Assembly (NCBI GenBank): GCA_026929865.2
Contig: CM049410.1
Coordinates: 21,975,501-22,039,500 of the forward strand
Source: Hyperoplus lanceolatus
Taxonomy: Eukaryota > Chordata > Actinopteri > Uranoscopiformes > Ammodytidae
Length of the DNA stretch: 64,000 nt
Direction of reading: 5' to 3'
This document shows positions 16,065 through 28,000 of this stretch, piece after piece. Made by a program: the position numbers and the translations under genes. The notes under the pieces are model-generated. The model was not told where the DNA came from, did not search any database, and was given only the letters and a program-made list of their open reading frames with translations. The number at the start of each line of letters is the position of its first letter. Within the stretch, counting starts at the first letter, position 1.

Positions 16065-16760
16065 TCATCACACATAATCAGAATCAGAGAATCAGAATCT
16101 CTTTATTGTCATTGCACAAAGTGCAACAAAATTGTATAGAGAATTGGCATCTCACCAGAAGTGCAATAAGCAGAACGTGCAGGAATCTGCTATGTACAGT
16201 ACATGTAATTACAAGATGTACAGATAATGACAAAAATGTGAATTATTGGGTATATATGGATGGCTGGATTAATGGGATCCTATACATATAAATAAATACT
16301 ATAAATATAAGTATATTTTTAGGATTATAATATACAGATTAAGGTGAAGTGAGTATGCTATATTAGATTACAGATATATAGAATATGGACAAATTGTACA
16401 GGTTGATAACTTTTTGCGGTGATATGAACCTACTATAATACACAAATACAGGTGGAAAAGAGATGTGTGTGTATGACCAGGAGGAGTAGTGGGGCGATGA
16501 TGGGTGTGAGTGAGGTGATGTGCAGCTGTTTTTCAGTCAGCTGGTTCTGGTCCAGTGGCTTCTGAAGCATCTACCGAGGGCAGGTGGGCAAACAGTCTGT
16601 GGGCAGGGTGGGAGGAGTCTTTAAGGATGCTGTGAGCTAGCAGAAGACAGCGTTTCCTTTGGACGTCCTCAATGGCAGGAACTGAAAACCCTGTGATGCG
16701 CTGTAGCACCTTACGGTCTGTGACCTTACCAGACTGTGACACTGCTGGTCAGGATGCTCT
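16065..16760 (-). mobile_element. 5'-truncated LINE, minus strand
   Basis: The minus-strand frame 16,533-16,742 reads ...VLQRITGFSVPAIEDVQ... and ...ILKDSSHPAHRLFAHLPS, the C-terminal segment seen in fish LINE reverse transcriptases. The expected 3' tail lies at lower coordinates, around 16,065-16,135, with the repeated phrase ctttattgtcat. Two overlapping tail phrases there suggest two insertions or a tail duplication. The frame is decayed. Confidence 0.6.
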
Positions 16761-17116
16761 TGATCTCACAGTGATGAAGTGATAGAAGTTCATCAGTACA
16801 GCTGAAAACTGGTGGGGTCTCTTCAGTGTCCACAGGAAAAAGGTTGATGAGCCTTTTTCAGCAGACTGGAGGTGTTAGTGGACCAGGAGAGGTCCAAGAT
16901 GATCTCCTGTACTATTGCTGGTGTTAAGGAGCCGGTTATTGTCAGCACACCTGCAGTCCCTCATCAGTTCCTAGGAGGAAATACAAAATGAAACAGGGAA
17001 CAATTGGAACAGTCATTCTTGCCAGGTTAGAATCAGACCAAAGTAAGATCACTGACTTAAATTCCATCTCAAAATAGCCTAAGAAGACCTCCATTGTGTG
17101 CTCACCATGTTCTTAC

Positions 17117-17278
17117 CATAGTTCTTTCCTCCAGGCATTTCTACGATCAGCTTCCTGATGACATCAGCTAGCCCTCTGAGATAGGTGCAGTGCTGTCTCA
17201 TCTCCTTAAGGACCAAGAGCTTGTCTTCTTCAGCTGCTCTTTCAGTATTTTTCTTCTTAGTGAGGATGTTTGTGAATT
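17117..17278 (-). CDS. Candidate spliced exon of unknown protein inside the 12.6-kb element
   Basis: On the minus strand a tttcag acceptor and a GTAAGA donor bound 162 bp that are open in one frame. The exon has phase 1 at both ends and encodes about 54 residues. The peptide is charged and helical looking (TNILTKKKNTERAAEEDKLL, then MRQHCTYLRGLADVIRKLI). I recognise no family. It could be a relic of the element's own gene or of captured host sequence. Its entry phase does not fit the exit phase of the other candidate exon at 17,734-17,881, so no joint model is proposed. Confidence 0.3.
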
Positions 17279-17733
17279 CTGAAATCATACAAAGAGTTCT
17301 CATAATGGCCAACAGTAAATTGTAACCTGTACGCTGCAAGCAGAAGTCTTAACGGATTACATTTACTCATATTATTGTAATTGAGTAGTTTTTTTAGTGT
17401 ATTTACTTTTTGAGTAGTTTATACAATCTGCAATTTTACTTTGACCTTAGTATGTTTTGTTTGAAGTATAGTGGCAAACTGCCACTGTAGCATTGCATAC
17501 ATGCCATTTTTATTTCCCCTTGTCTTTTTTGCACTACACAGGAGCTACTTTTACTTGAGTAGATTTTTAGACTGATAATTGAACTTGTACTTACAGTAAG
17601 TAAAATGTCATCATAGCTATTGTACTTTTACTTTATTAGAATGTTTTAGTACTCTTTACACCTCTCGCTGCAATACAAAATCAAGAACATTAATTTTCTG
17701 AATAAATGTAATCACTCAGATGTTTTTCTTTAC

Positions 17734-17881
17734 CATTGCTGTACACTTCCCATGGCCATGTCCCACCACGGACAGTCGTCTTTCCACCATCATCTCCTCT
17801 ATGCACTTCTTCTCTGGCACCTGCTGATTGTATCGCTTGACAGAGTTTTTTGTTCTTAGCCACCAGTTAGTTTCGCCGCAA
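17734..17881 (-). CDS. Candidate spliced exon of unknown protein
   Basis: On the minus strand a gaacag acceptor precedes 148 bp that are open in one frame and followed by a GTAAAG donor. The peptide includes CGETNWWLRTKNSVKRYNQQ and MMVERRLSVVGHGHGKC. No family is recognised. Cys, His and Trp content and the good splice signals make it more credible than a random frame. There is no confirmed partner exon. Confidence 0.3.
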
Positions 17882-17932
17882 CTGTTCAAAAAAGACAAAA
17901 CATGTTGTGTGAATGTATATATGTACAGTATA

Positions 17933-18810
17933 TACACTCACCGGCCACTTTATTAGGTGCACCTGTTCAGAGGCTTATAAAAACAAAAAGCTAATCAGCC
18001 AATCACATAGCAGCAATTTAATGCATTTAGGCATTTAGACGTGGTCAAGACAATGTACTGAAGTCAAACTGAGCATCAGAATGGGGAAGAAAGGGGGTTT
18101 AGGTGACTGTGAAGTTTGAACATGGCATGGTTGATGGTGCACGGCAGGATGGGGCCATGCTTTCATGTTGTTTACGCCAAACTCTGAACCTGCCATCTGA
18201 ATGTCGCAACTTAAATCGAGACTCATCAGACCAGGCATGATTTTTCAATCTTCTATTGTCCAATATTGGTGATGCTGTGATAATTGTAGCCTCATTTTCC
18301 TGTTTTTAGCTGACAGGAGTGGCACCCGGTGGGGTCTTCTGTTGCTGTAGCCCATCTGCTTCAAGGTTGGTTGTGTTTTGCGTTCAGAGATGGTGTTCTG
18401 AACACCCTGGTTGTAACAAGTGGTTATTTGAGTTACTGTTGCCTTTCTATCATCTTGAACCAGTCTGCCCATCCTCCACTGACCTCTGACTTCAACAAGG
18501 CATTTTACATCCACACAAATGCCGCTCTCTGGATATTTTTTTCTTTTTCAGACCATTCTCTGTAAACCCTAGAGATGGTTTGGAGTGAAAATCCCAGTAG
18601 ATCAGCAGGCACCCTCAACATTGCCATGTTCAAAGTCCCTTAAAACCCCTTTCTTCCCAATTCTGTTGCTCAGTTTTAACTGCAATAAGTTGTCCCGTCC
18701 AGGTCTACGTGCCTAAATGCATTGAGTTGCTGACATGTGATTGGCTGATTAGTTATATGTGTTAACAAGAAAATGAACTGCTGTACCTAATAAAGTGGCC
18801 GGTGAGTGTA
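17933..18810 (-). mobile_element. Tc1-like transposon with a fold-back (duplicated 5' end)
   Basis: Both ends show the Tc1-family terminus tacactcaccggccacttt next to TA. The middle, read on the minus strand (18,245-18,514), keeps transposase fragments such as DDRKATVTQITTCYNQGVQ and GYSNRRPHRVPLLSAKNRK. A DNA stretch resembling the transposase start (gcatcagaatggggaagaaa) sits near the left end in plus orientation. The inverse of the same 5' region sits at the right end, about 18,600-18,810. The unit therefore has two 5' ends and no normal 3' half, and cannot encode a complete DDE transposase. Length is 878 bp. Confidence 0.8.
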
Positions 18811-19263
18811 TATATATATTCATATATAGATTCTCACAAAATATTTCCATAACACACATTATATCCAGGTGTTTCACTTGTTAATGTGAGTACCATTTAA
18901 GACTAGTATTATTCTATCTGAAATAAATTATACAAATATCTTACATGATTAACAGCTACCTCTTCCTGGAGTCTGCATGCAAAATGTATCTAGATAAGAC
19001 TGCAACAGGACGACAATCCAAAACACTTTACTTTTTTTTTCTGATCTACTCAAAGAACAAGGATCTGCATTCTTGGCAATAATTCTGCCTATTATATGGT
19101 TCCTCAGACCCTAATGAAAACCGAAAACAGAATGTTAGCCCATGTTCTACTGTCCCAGACACATTTTTGATAACTGAGCCAAACGCCCGACATCTAGCAC
19201 ATCCTCCATGATGAACAACCCGCTCTACTCTGTGGAAACAAGGCATTATAGACTTAAACCCAG

Positions 19264-20817
19264 GATGCCAGAATCTACTGAATTGTCTGCATCTCTGTCT
19301 GTCTGTCTGTCTGTCTGAAAGAAGAACATTACATTACTCCATAACCTGTGTGCTAAACTACTGGACTACAATCTAGTTAACTATCAAACAATCCACAGTG
19401 TTGACTTGCTTACTATTTTTCAATAAGGAGTAATCTGAGCAAGATAGATTTTGTTCAGACAAAGTAAGTGGTTAATTTATATTTTCTGAATTACAGATAT
19501 AGGTTGATTATCAATTCAATAGGCTACCTTGCCTTTCAGCTAGCTTTAAAGCTAAAATAGCATAGCCTACTCGTTAGTGTTACATTCTTTTGATAGTTAC
19601 TTTCGGTTGCCTACCGTCAGATACCGTCAACGTAAATAACATTTACCGAAAATGACAGATATCCTAAAAACGAAGCTACAGCACACGTTTTAGGTTTTAT
19701 CACGTTAATCAATCATACCTGGGAGTCTGGGACAGGAGGACAGGAAGAGGGCCGGATGGGTGGAGTCCGGAATGTGTTGGTTTGTTGCTGTTGACTGCAG
19801 GTTTCTTCTTCATGGAGCCTGTGGGGAGTTTTTGATATTGCCATTTAATTATCGCCCACTACCGGTACTTCTACTGCTCTCAATCAGCTCTCACCAAAAA
19901 TAAATAAAAAATAACCTTTACAGATTAATAGAGAGCGATAGTTAAGTTAATAGGAGCCCCGCTCGTGGTAGAATAGCGAAAAATAAACGGTAAAAATTGA
20001 TTATTACAAAGGAACGTTATAAAAATAAATCATAATCAGAGATCATGAACATTTAACAGATTATAAAACGAAATGCAATCAGACAATAGGACCACCAACG
20101 ATCACAAAAACACAATAAATACTCACAAGGTGCCATTATAAAATTAAATTAGGCAAATTGATCAAAAATAATAGTTTGTGAACTAATACAAACTAGGAAA
20201 AGAACAATGTAGCTGCTGTTCTCTGCTTCCAGGAGTACAGAAAAGAATAACGTACATTTTAGCACGACACAATATACTAAAATACATTACCGGTAGATTG
20301 AAAGTCATGAAAAATATCCCTGTTGAAATGCGCTGGTGACGATGAGAGGAGAAGCGTTGTCCGCCATGATTCAAGCAGCATGCGAGCTGCTGATCTCAGC
20401 GTCCATAGCAACCATCATAGCAACCATGTTATTACATAGCGAAATATTCTTCGTCATAACTATCAAACCAAACATCCTACACTTTCACCGAGCAAAGATT
20501 ATGAAAGTGGAATGCACATTTCTCGCTAAAAATGTTTACACAAACACTTTTAATGGCGCAACTATACTAAAAAAATCATATTTTCCACCCAGAATTAAAA
20601 AAAATGTCGGCCATTTTCACAGAAAATCTTCATAAAAACTATCCAATAGGAAAGAAGCTCACAACGTCAAACATCACCGGGTATGGATTACATTGTAGTG
20701 AATTGAACCCACTCTCGTCAGCAGACGACGGAAAACGTGAATTTTACGTCAGTGACAGACGGGAATGTGACGTGGACCACAGTCGCACTGTGACGATCCT
20801 GGAGTGAGACCGTGTTG
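19264..20817 (-). repeat. Right inverted arm of the 12.6-kb element
   Basis: Inverse copy of 8,208-9,736. The few differences are point changes near the tip (20,790-20,805), a ~20-bp extra segment near 19,540 and a longer CAGA run at 19,293-19,316. High identity over 1.5 kb suggests a fairly recent insertion or gene conversion between the arms. Confidence 0.85.
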
Positions 20818-20824
20818 GTATTGG

Positions 20825-23796
20825 TGAATGCCATTGGAAGGGAGTACAGACAGACAGACTTTAGTGTGCTGCTATCTGTGCTGTTAATGTACAGGTGCTT
20901 GGAGAGGCCTGAAAGGAGATCGTCACTACCTTAATGGCAGGAATAGATGTGCATCAGAATCCATCCATCAGCGGCACTGCACTCTTTTATGTAATTTCAA
21001 AGACCACTAGTTGTATAATCAAAACAAAACACTATCAAGGTCACCTTGAATTTCAATTTGGAACTTTCTTTAAATTTGATCAAAAATAAAGTGAAGGATA
21101 GACTATTAATGTGGCAGACATTCCTCAATGCAGATTTAAAAAGCACATGACAGGTGACCATAATTTCTTCCTGTGGGCGCTGCCTTTATTTCCTTCATCT
21201 TATGTACCTTGTTTTGCTCACTGGGCCCTCGTAGAGAAATTACATGTGGCAGGTGTTTCCGTGTTTGGTGAAGGGCTTGCCCCAGCGGGTTAGTGGTGTG
21301 AGCACAGAGGTAACAGGCTTATTCCGCTCATGCCGTCAGGGGGAAAGGCAGGTTTGGCCTCCTGTGCACAGGAGGACACAGGGGACCCAGATGAAGGAGA
21401 TATTATCCGTGTGTGTGTGTGTGTGTGTGTGTGTTTGTCTGTTTTTTTATGAGCGTGCAGCATTGGTTTCTGGGCAAATCTGTTCTGTCTAGTGTGCATG
21501 TGTAGGTATTTCCATGCTTGTGTGTGGGTTAATGTGCAAGTGTGTGTGTGTGTGTATGTGTGTGTGTGTGTACACATAAGGGGGAAGGGCTGCTGTTCCG
21601 GTTTTGCTGGCTGACAGACAGTCTCTTGGTTAATGAGCAGCTGTCGGCCATCACTATTCATGAGCCCTGTCACTCACCTCCTCTCTCTCAAAGCGCCAGC
21701 ACCTGAAAGCCCTAGTCCCTCATTAGCACTGCAGTAGCATCTCAACACACCATCCCTCTAACACAAGCATACATCCATTATACAGTTCTACTAGTACTCT
21801 GATTATTACTAGTACATGTGTGTAACAATGTAAAAGAAAGAAGTGCACAGGATGTCAGTGCAGCCTGTATTTTCAACAGCATTTATATTGAAGCCCTGCG
21901 GTCTATACTCAGAAGGTGTTGCTGGATAGACAGACAGCAAAGCATTCAATCAGTGCATCGCCGCACTTTCATCTGATGCTGAAACAGGAATGCATATGGG
22001 ACTTGACTTGAAATGGCTGTTTGATGTGCCCTAGTGGAAGTAGATGGAAAAAACTTGTTTCATCCATGATGATTGCCTACATATCTACATCACTTTCTTT
22101 GGTCCACTCTAGATTGATTTGATTTGATAGTAGCTTTATGTTCAAATTGGCCTTGATTTCTCTGTATTTATTCTCCTCTACTATGTCCAAGGTAAATAGG
22201 TCAGGGCTTATCAGTTGAAAAAGGCTTCCACTTTAATCGTTACATGGTATATTAATACACTATTCAGAAACCTTCGGTGTGCACTTGAGATGTTGAATTG
22301 TAGGAAAGTCCTTGGCAGAGTGCTAACATCCGTCTTTAACTTAAGGCGTCGATTGTGAAATAATCTTCCCTAATGGACACTGCGAGCAGGAAATGTATAT
22401 GCCATTCATTAACCAAGCGTAGTGGGGATTTTTTAGAAACCCAGCGTTGCCAAGTTTTTCTGAGTACTCCTAATTCAAGTCAAAGCCACCAATACATGTT
22501 TGTGTGGCCATATAGCCTGGCCTTGTACCGTATGTGTGAGTGAAACAAACAGACGGCATACCTATGTTGTTTTGGATCATAAAATTCAAATTAAAAAAAA
22601 GAGAAAACTAAAACAAATGAGTAAAGAAGGGAATCAAAGCGAGTGAGTAGGACAGTCGTGTAAAAACGAGTGACTGCGGATATAATTCCCAGTAACAGCT
22701 TCCCAATATTGCCTCATGTCTCAGGTTGGTTGTGAATTATTGAAGAGCAGCACAGTCAGACCCAATTGCACTCATTACCGTGAAACATATGAAGGCATAA
22801 TTCAAAAACGTTGCCAGTTGCACCGATAAGTGGAGCGAAAAGGGATGCGCTTAGCAAGGTGTATTGATCACTCCGCCTTATTCATTTTGCTGGTAGCCTA
22901 TATATGTTCAGAGATTACGCAATATTTTCAATTTCATATAGGGGGACAGTAAAAAACATTGCTGTCTCGAAACCCAATGTATGAGTTTCAGCAACTCCAG
23001 CACAAATACAGTATCTCTTTTAGAATAAATTAGGGGGTTTTTGAGCACCAATTCTCTCCTGGTCTGTCACGCCAATTGCTTTGCCTCCTCTGCAGTTCAC
23101 CTCTCTGCCTTTTGCAAGATTTATGAAAAGGGTCCAGGTGCCCATGAAATGCTGCCACGTCTGATTCTCTGTGATAGAATAACAAGCGTGTCAGTGGTGG
23201 CTACAGGAGCTGATACATGGACAGGCCGCATTGATCATTCAGAGACGGAAAGGGCGGGAAAAGGGGGAGGGAGAGAGTGAAGGATAAGGGGGCAGAGGAG
23301 GAAGAGAAGGGGGGATGATGATGGAGAGAGAGGTGGAGAGAAGACGAAGATTTCTTTTTTCGTATTCAGGACCACAGACGACGGCAGACTCATTGAGGTG
23401 AATGGAAACGATTAGTTTCCCCGGCTTTTCAACTGAGGTCTGGGCCAGTGTACTCCCACAGCTGAATCACTCAGTCTCTGTCTCTGTCTCTCTCTCCTGC
23501 ACTCTCTCTCTCTCCCTCGCTGCTGCTGTGTCTGATTTATGGGAGAAAATCATCTCTATTGAGCGATGGGGTCATGCAGTTACCACTCTTTTTTTCACAC
23601 TCTCTCTCTCTCGCTTACTCACAGTCACAAAACGCCAAATACAACATTGGGTTATTCCTCCTGTTTGACTGATCAGGGCTATAGGTTTGTACATTAACAC
23701 ACTACCACTGCCTACCTGAAGCCAGCTCCAAAAAAGTGTTTTAAAAGAAAGCAAAACAAATCTCACGTTACCTTTTTAATAAACTAAATATACAGA
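20825..23796. other. No gene seen; intergenic-like DNA
   Basis: This stretch has short GT runs at 21,408-21,434 and 21,540-21,570, and purine- or pyrimidine-rich patches around 23,260-23,340 and 23,475-23,520. No exon, RNA gene or transposon end was found. Low-complexity open frames were ignored. Confidence 0.5.
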
Positions 23797-25204
23797 CCTG
23801 AAACCAGTGGCGTGCACAGTCATTTTGGGGGGCAGGTGCTCAGTGCAAAAAAAAAGGGCACAATATATTCTATCGATGAATGACCAAATTATTTTAAGGG
23901 TACTTGTACAAAATCCCCCCCTGGCCTAATGACTTTTAATACCCGGCCACACATGGAGTGTTTCTCAAAGGAATTAAGAGACTGTGTTTGGGATCCTGGA
24001 CCTTCTAGGGGAGACCGGGGGAATGGTCCCCCGGAAGAAACATTTGAACCTTTTAAAGTAAAATTCATCAATCAGGTGCACTTTGAGAAGAAAGCTAAGG
24101 CTAAATCACCTGTGTCAATGTGGGCTATTTAGTAGTATTTTCTGGAATAATTTGGAGACACAGAATTACCAAAAAGCAGAAAGAAAAAATGTACATGTTT
24201 GAAAAGAAAAACAGTCAGTTTCGGATTTTTTAAAATAATCCCTTATCCCAAATTCTCTCTTTGAAGTCTTTGTTAGGCCCCTGATCTCCGTACTAATAAT
24301 ATCCTATTAAGGTAAATACAAGATTACTGCAAGTCTTGTAACATAGAAATAATTTATGGTTGGGACAAAATAATATAATTAGCTTATATAGCTTCATGAC
24401 TGATTTAGTACCTCCAACCCACTTTGCGTAGTTAAAATAAAATGTGTGGACAGCTTTTAAGATATTTCAATAACATTTGAGGAACAGTTCAACATTAAAA
24501 TCTGAGCTTTAAAAGGCCCTGAACAGCTAACATGACTCTGGTCTTGACTCTGACCCTTCATCTTCATCTTCCTCCTTGCTCCCTTTCTTTTTCCTTTTTA
24601 ACCTCTCCTTTCTAGGCATTATATTGCAATTTGTAAATAAAAAGAGACCAACCATATAAAATAAGACTGCTTGGTTACATTACAACCAGGCACAAGGCTA
24701 CTTTTTCTACAGGCAATTCCCAATTGCCTGTTTGTCATTGATTTAGCAAATAAATTACTGCATGTGTTAATTATATAGCCTAAAGTAAACCTAAACAACA
24801 CTAAATATTCAGCATACTGATAGATTCACATGCTGTACCAATGACAAACTCTGCCGACATTAGTTGTCATCACGTCATATCTATTTATTTTTTTGGGCTA
24901 GCTTGTTAAGCAGGACAGTCGGCTAATTTATGCTTAGCTGTGTGGCACTGCATGATAGAGGCTACTTTAAAACAGAGACAAGCAAGTTATAGCTTGGCAA
25001 ATGAGGCTTATGGGGCAAACAATACACTCTTGACTCCATTCATGTATGTGTTACCTCGCTGGTGGGGCAGGGCAGGCAGAGCCGGCCCGAGGCATAAGCG
25101 AACTAAGCGGCCGCTTAGGGCCCCCGACTGCCTGGGGGGCCCCCTAAAAAAAAAAAAAAAATTTTTTTTTTTTTTTTTAGTTTGTGTGTTTGATATTAAC
25201 ATCA

Positions 25205-26321
25205 TAGGGGAAGGTGGGGTGATTTGTGCATTTTGGAAGTTGCAAAACCCCTTGTTTCTAGAAAACCGTGGAAGAAATTGGAAATGTGACCACATATTTA
25301 AGAAGAGCCATCCATTTGACTCATCCTGTAAAGAAGGGAGACACAAGGAATAAGATATAAGCACATTTAAGCTCAAAAAACTGTGTTTTGCCTTTCAAAG
25401 TAAAATTTCCATGATCAAGGTTTTTTGATTATTGTGTCTGAACAATTATAGACACGTTTGAAAACATTTGACACATGTTTTAGTGCTTTGGTATGCTACA
25501 CTTTGAGTCTATATAGTTAGCACAATGTCAACCCTAAATTGCTGCATCATGCCTATTATCCAAAATTCTGGGGATGGGGTGATTTGTGCGCAAGGGCCTG
25601 GGTGAGTTATAAGTAAGTAAGTAAGTAAAATGTATTTATAAAAGCACATTTATGACAGTTTGCACTGTCCAAAGTGCTGTACATAGTGCATTCAGTAGGT
25701 AAACAATGAAGGTACAATAACAATAACCAAAATAAAAGACGTAAAGCCCATACATCCACATAAACACAGATAGTAGTGCAGAGGTAAGATAGTTAATGGG
25801 GAGGAAACACCAGGGTGTACATATGGGTTTTGAGCCTTGATTTAAAGGCAGAAATGTAGGGGGAATCACATTTGTCAGGTGGCAGTTGGTTCCACAAGCA
25901 CGGAGCAACTAGTGCAAAGTACATTTCTGAGAGTTGTGCCAGTGGCATGGCTGTATACGCTGGTCACCAAAAGAAAGTGATTGTCTACAGTAGCTCAGAA
26001 GAGAGTGACATCTTAATTCCACTTAACGACACCACTGATGAGAGTTCAGATGGCCAGAAAGATGATGATGGTGACTTTGTCATTGTGACACAATGACGCA
26101 CAAATCACCCCACGTAGTCGGGTGATTTGTGCGTCAAGACAACTTTTTTTCCGAAAGCTATATTTCTTAAACAGTTTATTCCAGATCCAAAGTTTTTATT
26201 GCCAGGGATGCACAACATCCTGAAATATATGTACATATTTGAGTTGGAGACATAACTGTCAAGGCCTCACTTTAAAATCACTTTGAGTAAAAAGTTGCAC
26301 AAATCACCCCACCTTCCCCTA
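25205..26321. mobile_element. TA-flanked DNA element (pogo/Tc1-mariner-like) nested in the inner hAT
   Basis: The ends ggggaaggtggggtgatt and its complement are each bounded by TA (25,205-25,206 and 26,320-26,321). The terminal word recurs inside at about 25,570 and 26,100-26,135. A plus-strand frame at 25,872-26,096 ends in an acidic tail (SSEESDILIPLNDTTDESSD) that could be a transposase C-terminus; that is inference. A LINE end interrupts the unit. Confidence 0.65.
25612..25985 (-). mobile_element. LINE 3' end, minus strand, innermost of the nest
   Basis: Read on the minus strand, the sequence carries a degraded reverse-transcriptase C-terminal phrase (FKSRLKTHMYTLVFPP in one frame) and the common fish LINE 3' phrase around the word caaagtgctgtac. 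It ends in a TTAC-type tail at about 25,612-25,630. A second, partial copy in the opposite orientation lies at about 35,797-36,280. The upper boundary is approximate. Confidence 0.5.
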
Positions 26322-27324
26322 CAATGTTTTGGTCTAGATAATTAATAGCCTAAAAATGTAATCAGTTCATCTCGGAGGAAATCCGAAATTATCTGATCAT
26401 GTCACGTTCACATCCATGCACAGTGTGTATTGAGTTTATTTAAAAACAATTGGAAATGGGGCTGCCCTCAGTTGCCCATGCACTGTGTATAGTCTATAGC
26501 CTATGTCAGCCTTGTCTGTGGAAAAAAAGATACGGTAGCTGGATAACAGAGTTCTTCTGCTTCGTTCCTCACAATGCATTTAAATGCATTCACTATATTA
26601 CAGATAAATATGTCCCGTAAAAGAAAAAGAGCTCCATGCCCAACCCATAATATTTTATTTTATATTAATATTTTTATGGAAAATCCATGTGTCCTTCTTC
26701 AATAGCTTCTAATTCATCTGACCCAGTCTCCAAATTATTTGTTCACACAAGATTTCTCAGATTTAGCCTCTTAATTTTCCTCTCAAAGTGCACCAGATTC
26801 ATGCATTTCACTTTAAAAAGGTTAAAAAAATCTCCCGGGGGGGCATACCCCCGGACCCCCCTAGGAGGGTCTGAATCTCGGCTGTCTAATATTTTCGCAC
26901 AGCAGCACAGTGGAGGCACTAGCGGAAAACACTGGGTGTGTGAATGATATTTAACAAAGATCTAGAGTTTCAGCAGCGCTAACATTGGAGAGGGGCCCCC
27001 TAATCATATTTCGCTTAGGGCCCCCAGAAGGCTTGGGCCGGCTCTGAGGGCAGGCCTGGGAGTAGGTGTGTGTGTGTGCAGCGGAGGAGGAGGGGGGGGG
27101 GGGGGGCATATTTATTGGGGCATTATTGTCAAACGTTTTTAATCGTTGAGCATGTATAGATGATAATGTCGGCATGGGCCACATACACTGTAAAAAAAAA
27201 AAAAAAAAAACGGACTTTCAGATTTTTTTTTTTTTTTTCAAAAGGGCACTTGATTGGGCCAGGGGAAAAGGACAGGTGCTTCAGCACCACTTCAGGTCTA
27301 CCTGTGCACGCCACTGCCTGAAAC

Positions 27325-27769
27325 TCTTTATGTCACACACGTGCACTGCTGCATTTCTTTTTAAAATTAGCTTTCAAACGCTATGTACTATTTAGTAAAG
27401 GCCAAAGTGGAAATCACTTTGCAGTAAGGGCTGGTTGGTTTAAGGATAAAATCAGTTGGAGACTAGTTCAGTATCTGGATTCTTCTTGGATTTATGAATT
27501 ATTTATTGGGCCTATGTGATTCAAACAACACAGGCCTGTCAAGTGTATGACTACCATTCTCTTTATCTCTCTTGCTGCCCCCCTCCCCCTCCCAATTCTA
27601 CCACACGTCCCTCTCCTTTTGGTGAATAAGACACCACTGTCTTGCAGAGCGTGCAGACAAACCAGTCCAACTTTTTCTGAAGACTAACTTAAGTGAGGAT
27701 GGCATGGTGCTAGAAGTTGTTGTGGCTGTGGTGGTGGGCCGCTGAGAGCTGCAGCAGACAGCAAATTAG

Positions 27770-27834
<65 letters not shown>

Positions 27835-27997
27835 GGAGACTGCGGGCATGGGGTTGTTCTCAAGCTGTGAGTTTAAATCAGGACTTTTCTGCTTTAATCA
27901 ACTGACAATCTCTCAGACACACACACAGCAGCGCCTTGGGCCTCACAACGGCAGCGTGCTCTTTGTCCACTTGCCCGGAGTTTTTTTTCTTTATTGC
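27325..27997. other. Short unique stretch between two transposons
   Basis: It contains only a GT microsatellite (27,772-27,832) and no supported gene. Confidence 0.5.
27772..27832. repeat. (GT)n microsatellite
   Basis: About 60 bp of pure GT repeat. Confidence 0.98.
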
Positions 27998-28000
27998 CCT

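Larger units (their letters stand above)
8208..20817. mobile_element. 12.6-kb candidate DNA transposon with 1.5-kb inverted arms
   Basis: Two near-identical inverted arms, 8,208-9,736 and 19,264-20,817, face each other across 9.5 kb. The outer ends are exact inverses (caacacggtctcac on the left, its complement on the right). Both are flanked by the same 7 bp, gtattgg, at 8,201-8,207 and 20,818-20,824. This is what a single transposition of the whole unit would leave. No intact transposase is visible inside. The interior contains later insertions (LINE ends, a fold-back Tc1, a hairpin MITE-like unit) and a few exon-like segments. A 7-bp duplication is uncommon; P-like elements make 7-8 bp duplications, but I see no P/THAP motif. 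The alternative is an inverted segmental duplication, but the flanking duplication argues against it. Superfamily unknown. Confidence 0.7.
25077..27046. mobile_element. Second hAT-type transposon nested in the first
   Basis: The left end cagagccggcc and right end ggccggctctg are inverse. An exact 8-bp duplication, agggcagg, flanks them at 25,069-25,076 and 27,047-27,054. The interior has facing A and T homopolymers just inside the left end, the inserted TA-flanked element, and no transposase frame. The word cgcttagggcccc recurs near both ends as a subterminal inverted repeat. Confidence 0.92.
23805..27316. mobile_element. hAT-type transposon (outer of a four-level nest)
   Basis: Terminal inverted repeats cagtggcgtgcacag (23,805-23,819) and its complement (27,302-27,316) are flanked by an exact 8-bp duplication, cctgaaac, at 23,797-23,804 and 27,317-27,324. 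The 8-bp duplication and the terminus are typical of hAT. No intact transposase is present. Once the inner hAT and one copy of its target site are removed, about 1.5 kb remains, so this is a non-autonomous copy. Confidence 0.92.

Noticed and set aside
20336..20635. 99-residue open frame in both arms of the 12.6-kb element (also 8,390-8,689, minus)
   Set aside because: Identity follows from the arms being copies of each other. There is no motif or splice context, and the frame faces outward, against the likely start-like context.
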